DNA from: Rhizoclosmatium globosum
Lineage: Eukaryota > Chytridiomycota > Chytridiomycetes > Chytridiales > Chytriomycetaceae
Length of the DNA stretch: 64,000 nucleotides
Direction of reading: 5' to 3'
NCBI GenBank assembly: GCA_002104985.1
Contig: MCGO01000030.1
Coordinates: 124,001 to 188,000 of the forward strand
This document shows positions 1 through 10,974 of the stretch, piece by piece (the stretch's first letter is position 1; the number at the start of each line of letters is the position of its first letter). The translations under genes were made by a program, and so were the position numbers. A model generated the notes under the pieces. The model was not told where the DNA came from, did not search any database, and worked only from the letters and a program-made list of their open reading frames with translations.

Positions 1-34
1 TCCTCTTCTTCTAATTCTTTTACAGCTGTAAGTT

Positions 35-2721
35 CTATCTTGCTTTTTCCCTTCCCTTTCCAACTCCAGGTCCAGCTGTGTCTCGCTGCAACAAAACACT
101 TTCCGAAATAGCCAATTCAGCTTCAACAACACCGAATTCTAACGCCCGTTGAAACCACATTAGAGCTGTCCCTTCATTCTGCATACAACCCCGTCCATCT
201 CGATAGCATCGTCCCAAGTTGTACATGGCTTCTGGCAATCCTTCGATTGCTGCTTTTTTAAAGAACGTCATTCCTTGAACATCATTGCGCACTGTCCCGC
301 GACCCATCATATACATTTCTCCAAGATTATTACAGCCCGTGCATGAGAACCTCGAGCAGCATAATGATACCAATGCAGAGCCTTTTCAAAATTCTTTTGA
401 ACTGGTTGAACTTTTGGCTTTGAGTATGATTTTGGTGTTTCGACATCTTTTCCCTTATCGACAACTTCAGGCCATACAACAGGTTTTGCGTACCCTGGTG
501 GATATCCTGTTGCATATGCCAGTCCACAAGCAAATGCAGCATCGACGAATGTACCAGCATCCCAAGCACGAGAGTACCACAGAACAGCCTTTTGAGGATC
601 TGCAGGAACGCCAATACCTTTGGTAAAAGCATCTCCAAGAGCCATTGCTGCATCTTTGTGTTGGGAGGAAGCCCATGCTTTCATGAACCACGCAACAGAT
701 TGGCCTGGATCAGCACTTGGAAGACCACGTCCGGATATTAAATATGTTGCATAGAGAACTTGCGCATCAGCATGATTCACTTCTGCAGCATTTCGGTACC
801 TATTTGGCGAGTCAGCATATCATAACACAACCTATCAACAATTCTGGACTAACCACTTTGCAGCACGTTTATAGTCTGATCGCTTGGCAAAATATTCTCC
901 AAAGGTAAACATTGCGGCGCCAGAGTAAGGTTTGTCTCGAGGCATTGGACTTGTGTCAGCATCCAAAAATTCTTGTGCATCAACATGACCTGCTCGTGCC
1001 ATTCCACACAGTTCATCAACTGCGTATGTTCATGGATGAGTTTCTTTGTAATACGATAATAATGTACTCACTAGCAATCATGTAATAGCCCCATTCCAAG
1101 TGACCCATGACTTCTTGGTATGCTTTATCCCCTTCTCGTCGCTCCCTCGCATCTCGTTCAGCTCTTTTTCGCGCTTCATCTTTCCGATGTTTCTGGAATG
1201 CCATATACTCGTTTTCAGCACGATACTTGTTTTCCTTTTCTTCCTCCTCCCTCCGCTTTTCTTCTTGTTCTTGCAAAACATGTTCTTCGTACTCCTTAAC
1301 TTTTTGTCTCCACTCAGCCGCAAGCTCTGGATCTGGCGCCATTTCATTTGGAATACCCCTTTCAAGAAAATACAAGATCCACGCAGCGGATTCGGGAACT
1401 CCTTTGTCAAATGCCTTCTCGAACCATACCAAAGACTGTGTTGTTTGTATTAGAACGTTAGAATTTCGTATCCTGCGAATGCAGAAAGTGCACATACCTC
1501 TCTCAGTTTTCCATTTTCTTTCAGGTACACAGCATATGCATGAAGCGCCGGTGGATACCCGGACGCCGCAGATTGACGAATCAGAACTGCTGCCTCCATA
1601 TCTCTCGGATTGTCCATCCTCCAAATGATTCCATGCTCATCACCATACTCATTTCTTGATGGACCCGACAAGTCACCAAACAGCCCCTTTCCATCGCGCA
1701 AAAATCGTGCCTGAGAAAGCATTCCCTCGGGAGTGGCTAGAACCATCAATCGCATTTGGGCCCATTCGACAGCTTTGGCTGAGTCATAGACAGAAGATGA
1801 TGGATCTGAATAAAGGTCGACTAAATAACGCATCGCTTCAGGATGTGGATCAGGACCAAGTGTTGCTGCAAGTGTGAATTCTGATGTTGCGAGGACAGAA
1901 TCGCTGGAGGCTAGTGCGGCCACGCCCTTCTTGAAATGCATTTGAGGAATGGCAGACTCTTGAAGAGAAATCGAGGTATTTGATTGAATAGATGTTGGTG
2001 TGTAGAATGAAGTTGATGTTCCTTCAACAACAGACCGTTTTGATGTGTTGGATGGAGCACCGACAACAGAATACCCTGGATCAACCACCTCCAGTACTTT
2101 ATCAACAATAACTGACAGCCAGTTTGATGCCGAGTTCTTTGCAGCTTCCGCACGTTGTTTTGCAGCATTCAGTTTCAGATTTTGCAAGGATGGTTTGTGT
2201 GATATCTCAGGTGGCGGGGTATCGGATGAAGGATCAGCTTGGTGCTGGAGTTGTGGCGATGAAGCATAATGTCTGAGAGAGCGCTTAAGTTTTGTGTTCA
2301 AGTTGGAAGCAACTGAGGACACAGATCGCAGTTGCTTTTGGACGTTGCGCCTGCCTTCGTTTTCCTGCAAACTCGAAAGCAGAGATGAATTTGGAGTCGC
2401 GAATTCGTCAGTCTGGGCAAGGAGGGCGAGAGGGACAGCTGGGGGACTTGGTGGTGCCGATGATGGTGGTGAGGCAGCTTCCCCTGCACGATCATCGTCT
2501 CCACTGTAAGACTCTGTCTCATTGCGCACAGCTTGCGAATCTTGTGGTTGGAATTGTCCTTGTTCATCTGCAGCGTAACTTTGACTCGTTGACACAATCG
2601 ACTCGGGTTCTTCGGCATCAACGAAGGCGTCTGGATCAACTTCTCTTTCAATCATATCACGTCCTTCTTTCAGCGGGTCTAATGAAGTGAGGGAGATTTT
2701 GCTCCCTTGAATTCGGTCCAT
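35..2721 (-). CDS. Sel1-repeat protein, Skt5/Chs4-like
   Basis: Probable Sel1-repeat adaptor of the Skt5/Chs4 type; in yeasts such proteins activate chitin synthase at the membrane (family knowledge). The N-terminal ~250 residues are Ser/Pro-rich and look disordered. Sel1 repeats follow, with motifs such as LGDAFTKGIGVPAD, MYNLGRCYRDGRG and LGEMYMMGRG. A highly charged Glu/Arg/Lys-rich coiled-coil-like insert (about 1110-1300) sits between repeats. Start: the ATG at 2721; upstream in-frame codons are not ATG. Introns by eye: 1497-1436, one near 1078-1022, one near 855-798. Near 338-345 the frame changes with no intron signal: one more G in the GGG run would continue the Sel1 repeat. The last repeat ends about 60 residues before the stop. 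No prenylation box is visible at the C-terminus, so the Skt5 assignment is weaker than the Sel1 one. Confidence 0.75.
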
Positions 2722-2936
2722 TCGATGAAAGATGAAACACGTCCACAAAATTTCATTTCCAAATAGTCCACGAATAAGGGCAAGTCATTATTCGATAGCT
2801 TATAATTGGCAAGCAAACAAACATCAGATTTCAAAGTCCGATTTCGGCTCTTGACAGCTGTTTGACAATCTTTGGAATACAAAAGCTTCAAACTCCATTT
2901 TTTTAACCCATCAAACGCGATCTGTTGCAGAAAGAA

Positions 2937-4875
2937 ATGGTAGTGTTGTTTCGAAGTTATAGTGATATGGATGTTGACTCTCTTCAATCACAGCTCTTCA
3001 TTCAGCTTGCACTATTTGCCGCCCTCATCAACGCGTTTTCTGTGCCAATTGCCCTCCGTAACCGCGTTGCAAAACGTGATGCAGCGGATAACACTCATCC
3101 TCCGTATATCGTCACCCGTATTGTGAAGCACCACCGTCACACCAGCACTTCGCTCCCAATCTCTCCATTGGTGACATCGGTGCGCTTCAACACCATTATT
3201 TCACCAACATCTCTCTAACTTTCTATCTATTAGGTCGAAACTACGATTGTTAGATTTCACTTGTTGCTTTTTGGGTGTAACTGACAGGTTTGACAGGCAC
3301 CCAGCGCGACCGAACTTCCAACGACGTCCCCTGCATCGTCAGCGACGGAAATTGTATCTTCTACGGTAAATCTATTTGGGAATAATTTAAATCTAACATT
3401 CATTTCAGACATCTGCGACCGAGCCATCGTCCGAAACCACTCCCGTCCCAACTTCTCCAGTCCCTGAAACTTCAGAGGCGACAACTGAGAGTACTACAAC
3501 TTCAACTACCACGACTGCAACAGAAACAACGACGACTTCAGTACGTTGTCATCTTTTGGAAATACACAGCATTAAACTCTAAATTCACAGACATCAACGA
3601 CCGAGACAGAAGCATCCACCGAAACTACCACTTTGCCAACCTCCGAGACTCCTGGAACTACCGAAATTTCCTCCGAAACCACCACCACCTCCGAGACTCC
3701 TGCAACAACCGAAGTTACCTCCGAAACCTCCTCTATTCCAACGTCGGAAACCTCAGCAACTTCTGAGGCCACTTCGGAAACCACAACAACATCAACCACA
3801 ACTTCTGCAACTGAGACAACCACTACTTCGGTAATTATGGTCTAAATTTCCTTGCAGTCTAACCTTTTTTTGAGTCAGACTTCAACAACAGCCTCCCAAC
3901 CACAAGTACTTCGACCACAACCGCAGAAACAACCACTACGTCGACAACCACGTCGCTCACCGAAACCACTACTACTTCGGTAAAATAGAACACAACGAGT
4001 AATCTTTTGGATACAACTGACAACCATATTCTCTAGACTTCAACCACCGGCACAACTTCCACCTCAACTTCGACTGGAACCACTTCAACGTCAACCAGTA
4101 CCTCTACAGAGACACAAACCACGTCGACCACAACTTCTCTTACCGAAACGACCACCACTTCCACCAGCACCACGAAACCTCATCTGCTGTTGTTCCCACC
4201 TCCACAACCACAACTTGTACTGACGAAGCAACGGTATTTGTCACTCAATGGATTGAAGACTCTCCAAGCCCTGTACCAACTGTCGAGCCACCAAGTATCG
4301 GAAAGGACATTGGTGTTACAACCGTCACAATCCCTGCCACAACCGAAGATGTCACTATCGAGAACCACGCCAACGTTGTCACTCGCCGAAACCAACTGCT
4401 TAACGAACCATGCAACCCAAGCACTCGTCTCAACTGTCAATCCCCACTCTGGTGCTTCCGCCCACCAACCGCTACACTCCCAGCACCACCAGGCGCCTAC
4501 GGAACATGTAAATCTCCTCTTGTGGTTCCAGGTCCAAACGACCGCTTCTACATCAAGAGCGTCGACTACAACACTTGCTACAACTTTGTTTCGAAGCTCT
4601 TTGAGTCTTGCCCAACTGTTGTTTCTCCACCAGACGCGTCGTTTGTCACTACTACGGATCTAATTAACCCAGAGTACGAAGTCAACACTGGAAGATTGGT
4701 GTACAAGGGCTCTTGCTTCACTGTTGGAACTGATGCGTCCGTCTCTTTGGTCAAGTGTGATGCTTCTGGAGCTCCTTTGGCTGGACAAACTTTCACAGCT
4801 GTTCTCATTCCGGTTGGTGCCGCAAGAAAGAACAAGATGGTCAGAGAGAAGATTGGCTTGGCTAAGGTGTTCTAA
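2937..4875 (+). CDS. Secreted Thr/Ser-rich mucin-like protein, copy A
   Basis: Secreted or surface protein of unknown function, paralogous to the next gene. The initiator ATG (2937-2939) appears to be an exon by itself, followed by an intron 2940-2993 and a signal-peptide exon starting LFIQLALFAALINAFSVP. The middle is mucin-like (Thr/Ser/Glu), built from exons 3297-3365, 3409-3540, 3591-3830, 3879-3979 and 4037-4875, nearly all joined in phase 0 between TTTS and TSTT. The C-terminal ~130 residues are Cys-containing and conserved with copy B (RFYIKSVDYNTCYNF, then GRLVYKGSCFTVGTD, then PLAGQTFTAV). No GPI signal is seen. Exons 3879-3979 (101 nt) and 4037-4875 (839 nt) are each one base short of a multiple of three and are read in two frames, so one base is probably missing near 3897 and one near 4172. 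The exons between 3170 and 3297 are uncertain. Confidence 0.7.
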
Positions 4876-5100
4876 TTGTAGCACTGGATCGCGTTTCCTT
4901 GTTTCTCTTAACTCTCTCCTATTTATTCTCCTTGCCAAATGGCCAATTATTTCTCAAATACACATTCTGCTTAAATTCAAATTTCCATTTTTCTCTGCAT
5001 TTGTTTAATTTTGAAAGCAGATGTCATAATTTGACAGGTCGACAATTACTTGTTCGTTTGTTTGTGGGGTTGTGGTTTGAGTTTGACAGCACAAACAGAG

Positions 5101-6475
5101 ATGGTAATATTCAAACCGTTCGGTTCTTCGAGTAACTCACAAGTTCTAGCTTTTAATTCAATTCGCCTTGTTTGCCACGCTCATACACGCGTTTGCCGCC
5201 CCACCTGCTGTCAAGAGCCAAGGTAGCAAACATACAGCACCAACTGGACACAAACACCACGTCAAATATATTGTATCTCACCCTCCAAAGCATCATCACT
5301 CGTCGCATTCTGAAACAGTGGTATATTGGCGTGATTACCATGAACGAGAATACTAACTGTGAGTTTTAGCATCCGACACCCACGCCTACCCCCTCTGAAC
5401 ACCATAGTGTTTATATTATCACTGATTGGATCCCTGATGAGACGGTATTCTTTTCTTTATTGAGCGATGATGCAACTCATGTCTCTTTATCAGTCGGCCT
5501 TACCGTCAGTGACGGATACGGCGTCCACGACTCCTGAAACAACTACAACCTCGGTATATATCTTCAGTTTTAATATTTTAAAGGGGCTGAGTATGTCGAA
5601 TTCTAGACAAGTACGACAGAAACAGCAACAACCTCGACTACAACCTCGAACACTGAAACCACCACTACTTCGGTACTTTCACTTATTCAAGAGAGTTTCG
5701 CAGCTAAGTATTTTTTCAGACGTCAACCAGTGAGACCACGTCGTCTAGCACCACAACTTTCACAACTTTCGCAACAACGGTTGACGTCAAGGCATCTTCC
5801 ACTTGCACAAATGAAGTAACGGTTATCGTAGACGAATGGATTGATGATGAAATTCAAGCACCGACTATTTCTTCTCCGTCGGGTATTCTAATTACAGGAT
5901 TGGATACTGGAATCGCCCCTGTAACGAGTATTGGAACTGACAGAACAGAAGCCCCAACCCAATCAGCCAGTATTTCCAGTTCTGATGAAGCTGGATTAGA
6001 TGGAATCTGTAATCCAAGCACCCGTCTCAACTGCCAATCACCACTTTGGTGCTTCCGTCCACCCTCAGCTGATGAACCGGCCCCACCAGGCGCATATGGA
6101 TTTTGTAAAGCGCCTTTGGTTGTTCCAAGCCCAACCGACAGATTCTACATCAAGAGCGTTGACTACAATACTTGCTACAACTTTGAATCCAAGGCCTTTG
6201 AAGTTTGTCCGTCCTCTTTGAATCCACCTGATGCGTCGTTTATAACGATGACAATTCTTATCAACCCTGTGTTTGAAGAGAAGAGTGGGAGATTGTTGTA
6301 TGAAGGTGGCTGTTTCACAGTGGATTCAGATACTTGGACAGTTTCATTGAAACCATGTGATTTGCATCAAGATCCATTGGCTGGTCAAACTTTCACGGCC
6401 GTAATTATTCCAACCGCATTTCACAAGAACCGGCTTGGCAGGGAAAAAGTTGGATTGGAGAAGGTGTTCATCTAA
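5101..6475 (+). CDS. Secreted Thr/Ser-rich mucin-like protein, copy B
   Basis: Intact tandem paralogue of the preceding gene, about 376 residues. Exons: 5101-5103 (the ATG alone), 5150-5320, 5370-5444, 5494-5553, 5607-5672 and 5720-6475. All lengths are multiples of three, so every intron is phase 0. The intron before 5370 shows a TACTAAC branch site at 5351-5357. The first intron (46 nt) cannot be read through in frame, so the single-codon first exon is required to reach the signal peptide (LLIQFALFATLIHAFAAP). Next come a His-rich stretch, a short Thr/Ser-rich region and the Cys-containing domain (CNPSTRLNCQSPLWCFRPP, RFYIKSVDYNTCYNF, GGCFTVDSDTWTVSLKPC). The closing domain has a beta-trefoil-lectin feel (repeated short beta-like segments), but I cannot assign a fold or a ligand. 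Probable cell-surface or matrix protein. Confidence 0.82.
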
Positions 6476-6641
6476 ACTCTGAGTCCCTGCCTGTTCTCAT
6501 TTCTTTAGTTCTCAATTCGCAGTTCAAAACTTCATTCTGAATAAACTCTCCTTTGTCTCTGACTTTCATGCTTGTTGCTGCATTTTAGAGAAAACGGTTT
6601 CGCTTCCATTTTTGAAAATCTTCGACAAAGACGCGTTATAG

Positions 6642-9600
6642 ATGGACGCCAACTCTTCTTCGGATTTAGCGCCGGTAACGCTCGATATTAGCTCCAATAT
6701 ATCAGCCAGTAAACCACCACCGGAAGTGAAACCAACTTCTCGATCTCCTTCACCCCTTCCATACACTTCAAATGAGACACTTCGGTCAAATTCCGAAGAG
6801 TGTTTAGCCAAGAACTTATCAGACCTAGAAAAGATATCATTGTCACGAAACGGAAGCAGAAAATCGTCACGGGCTGGAAGCGCGTACATTACAAAACTCA
6901 AAAACACTGATCTCATACGAGAATCTAACAGCCGAAAAGGATCACACGCCAGCTTAAACAATGAAAATAGTAATATTGAACCGGAAAGAACTGTAGTCTG
7001 TAGCACGTCTGGCGAAATTTTAAACGGTCTTGTGAAGACAGTATCCATTGAAATGGTGGTGGGGGCAAAAAAGAGTTCTAGCGCTTTTGGACTGAGCTAC
7101 AGTATGCCTTTTCTGTTTCTGGACAAAGAAGCAGGAGCGTTTTCAGCCACTGAACGCGTTTCCATGAACAATGATCAAACTCGACCTGGATCTGTAAGGA
7201 TCCCTGCAGCCCATTTTGAAGACCAACAAGACTCTAATAATACTGCATCCTCACATCATTTTCCTGGCCTTGCGGTTGAAGTCCCAATGGATCAAGGTGC
7301 TTTGTTGCTCCGAAATCTGTCTCGTGCATCTAGTGGGAACCCCCAAAGAATTCGAGCGACGCCTTCACCTGGTATGATTGAAGCTGAACTTGTGCGACAA
7401 CAGTCTTCACGTGGACTGTCGGAAAGATGGATGTTGCAACGCTCTCATTGTCACCGAAAATGAAGAAGAGAAATAGTAGTAGCTCTACAACAAATATTCC
7501 TTCCGCTTATGAAATGTCGAAGAGTGCTGATGATGTTGATGCTGTCCTCAAGTCTTCGGCTGAAGAAAACTCCTATACAAGTCAAGATAATGGCTCAATA
7601 AGCAGAAGAGATAGTGCTCACAAAAAGCAAACTGAAGTTGTTAACACTATTGTTTCTGTGCCACAGCTTTTGGCTCAGACTTCATTCATGGTCGCCGGAG
7701 CTATGACACCAATTCCGCCTCAATTTCGACAAGCTGGAGTAATTGATTCCAATGAAGTTGTTGATAATGGTGAAGGGTACAACTTGGCCTCGTTAAATCA
7801 TGGCTCGTTTTCCAGCTCGAATGACGACTCCAAGAAGCCAGCATTCAACGAAACGAAGAGCCGAATCTAATCACAGAATTGACAACTGTTCGGGAGCCAG
7901 CCAATGATTCTGGTATTCCTCAGTTTGCGTCTCGTCCACTGCCACTTCGATCTGCACTTAGTGCCAAGAAACTTCAACACTTTCCAGCACTCGAAGCAGT
8001 CAGTAATGATGAACAACTTGAACGCGACCGTAAGTCAGTCTCATTCGAACAAGAAATTGTCAAAGATGTTTTCACTCCAATCGTAAGGAATTTATCTTAT
8101 TTTCACAAGACTGAAGCCTTTGGCATTGTAGGTAAAGAGCAAAGCTTCCACTCCACCTCGCACAAGTTTTGTGAAAACCCCTCCAAGAACAAGCTTAACC
8201 AAAACACCCCCTCGATCAAGTTCCATCACCATTGCACAGCATAGCGAAAATATTCTGGGTACAGCTTCTGATGACAGACCACGTGAAGCTACAACGCTAC
8301 ACCCAAGTTCATGGAACTTGAAACAAAGTCACCGCCCATCCGTCTTGAATGCAGCAACACCATCTTCATCAGTAGCGCCATCAAACCGTAATTCATTGGC
8401 CATCCCTGCTCGAACATCAACAAACGTAATGCGACCTGGCGCTAAGCAGACACTCCCAAAACTGTCTGTAGTATCAAATCAGAAACCTCAGCCTCAAAAA
8501 CGTGTTGTTGACAAAAACCAAGTTGTACCCACCGTCGCAAGAGCTCTCATGAAACGTGTTGCGATGGAACGAAAAATGTGGAAGTATTCGGGTTTGACTG
8601 ATGAAAAGCGGCTTGCAATATTTGAGAGTCGTGAGTGTTGTTTTCGTGTATATCAATGGTTAGAATAACGATATATGTGTTTCTAGAACTAAGAGTTCAG
8701 CAGTTCCTCGAAAAGACGAAATATTTGACACGAAAGCCTGTCACGCAAAAGACGAGTCCTGAAGAGATTGAAGAGACAAGAAAGAAAGTTGTAGAATGTG
8801 AGCTGTTGAGTTTCTTGACGCTAAACTGATTGACATAACTGTTTGGCAGTGTTTGTTCCTATCCCAAAGAAGCCAGTGATTGATAACACACCATCAAACG
8901 AAAAATACGTCGCTTCTATTCCACCAGGTAAGAACTGCGTTTTAAGTGAGCTGTTCCTGCTTATCGAGTCTCGGAAGACGATGTTGCAGATGAGGCCGAA
9001 TTACCGTTATATCAACTTCGTGGCCAATTTGTCAGAGGTAATATTTTATAATGTTCTGAAGATATTCAATCCTAAGGGCAACGCCAGATTTTTCCATACT
9101 CGAAGAACGAGCCATGCAGGAGTATCGAAACTATTGGGATATGCGAGTCCGCGATATGGATGTTATCCCAAAGTTTATTCTTAAACCTTATACATTGGAT
9201 GAAACCTGTTCAATGGCGTGGCATTCATATCAATACTTACGAGCGCTCCAGAAGCCAGTCTTTGACTATGAACTTGCGAAACGGCTCTTGATTATCATTG
9301 AAACAGACTGGACGACCCAAGATAAACTGTTCGAGCTACAGAAACTGATTGCGAAACTCCCCAAAACAACCTTTCTTGTCCTGAAATCTACGTTGACTCA
9401 TTTATGCCGCATTTCTGTCGTTCAAAAGCTCGATAGTCACATGTTTCGCCAAGTCTCAAATGCATTCGCTCCTATTCTATTTCGCATAACCTCTCGCCAA
9501 AATAGTGTCCAAAAGGAAGAAGAATACCTGTCTGAAAACCCAAGCAATGTGTTCTTTCCGAGTCAAGATAGTCTCAACAACATTGGTGACGATTTTGAGC

Positions 9601-10861
9601 AAGATAATAGTTACGACAGTCTCAGTAACTGGAAGGACGATTCCCAATCTACGATTCTTCTTCCACCAATATCAAACCCTGACCAAGACGTCTTGGAAAC
9701 ACAAGCTATTGAAGCGGCTACGAATGCGATCGCTGATATTGCATCTGCCGCTGCAGCAGAGCCCTCGAAACCATCTCCAAGCACACAATCAATCAAAACA
9801 ACGCGTTCCAACAATACAAACCGAACCCACAAAAAAACATACTACGCACGCTCCATTATTTCTTCTATTCACACAGGAATGGGATCTATCGCTCCTGAAA
9901 TCGAGAACCTATGGGGAGACGTTGGGGGAACCCCACCTTCCTTGCACAACTCTGTAGTCAGCTCTCGCATCAAAGGATTCAGACAATCCCAACCAACACT
10001 CCTCGATAAACGCGTTTCCTTGCCTGCACGCGTGATCGCACCTGCAATGAGTTCCCCGTTTTCACAGGCGAGTTTACGGGACTCTATTTTGGCGAGAAAG
10101 GCAAGGAAGAGGAGGAAGAGTTTGAAGCGTGGGTCAAGAAACAGATGGGTGAAGTTGCGAGGGTGTTTCGGGAGAGGAAGTATGGGGTTTCGCAGGTTCA
10201 ACCTGTTGTGCCTCCTTCACCGCCACGTTTGGAGCCAGAAACTGGAGGCGAAGAAGAGGAGGGGGGAAATGAGGGTGAGGGTATGGAATCTTTGAGGTTA
10301 CCGTCTCCACAGATTGTTGCTAGTTTACCGCAACTTGGCATGGGAAGCGAGTTCTCAAGCACTACATCGCTTGAGTTTGCGGGAATTAAAATCGGGGTAA
10401 CGAACACTTCTGCAGCAGAGTATTATATGGCGCAGTCTATTCGTGATGCAGATGTTGCCGCAATTGAAGTCGGAGGGTTATTGGCTGTGTTGGAAACAGA
10501 TGAACCCAAAACTCGAGAAGTTACGCCAAATCCAAATGCTACACTCCAGATAAAAAAAGAGGAAGATGATGCGGAGCCAGTTGTGGACCGAATAAGCAAA
10601 GTGACATTCCAATCGCCACCTCCGCCACCACCTCCTGTCCCAGCTGTACTCGATTTTGGGAAAGGAGATCCTGATGGATTCGGATGGAACTGGACAACCA
10701 AGAAATCCCTCGCTCGAAAACTATTGCTCGAACAAGAATGTCAAACAGCCATGGCAGGACTTCTTGAGCTTATACTCAAAAATCTGGATGTTCTATTTGA
10801 TTGGAACATGTATATTTCGAGTGAACAGGCACGCAAAGAGCTACATGCTTCAAATATTTGA
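6642..10861 (+). CDS. RhoGAP-like protein with long disordered flanks
   Basis: Probable regulator of Rho-family GTPases. About 650 Ser-rich, disordered residues precede a folded region whose second half matches RhoGAP helices: AKLPKTTFLVLKSTLTHLCR, then FRQVSNAFAPILFR. The usual first-half arginine-finger signature is not evident, so it may be a degenerate GAP that binds without catalysis. The tail is acidic, then has a poly-Pro run near 10618-10640 and ends RKELHASNI. Introns: 8083-8131, 8631-8686, 8798-8849, 8928-8968 and 9038-9087. They join cleanly (for example into DFSILEERAMQEYRNYWD). Frame changes near 7420, 7855 and somewhere in 10020-10080 each behave as one missing base; the exact point of the last is unclear. 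A TPPRxS-type repeat at 8140-8225 offers proline-directed phosphorylation sites. Confidence 0.65.
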
Positions 10862-10974
10862 ATATATACCTGTTCGTATTTGCATGCTTGCTTTAAAGCA
10901 GTGTTTGTCTTCTTTCTTTTATTCAGTGAGCGCACTAGCCCACGTGGGAACTGGCTGTCAAAAAGCAGCAAAGA

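Noticed and set aside
1100..1628. Plus-strand frames opposite the Sel1 gene with hydrophobic or Ser-rich translations
   Set aside because: Antisense of the Glu/Lys/Arg-rich coiled-coil segment (GAA/AAG read backwards gives Phe, Leu and Ser).
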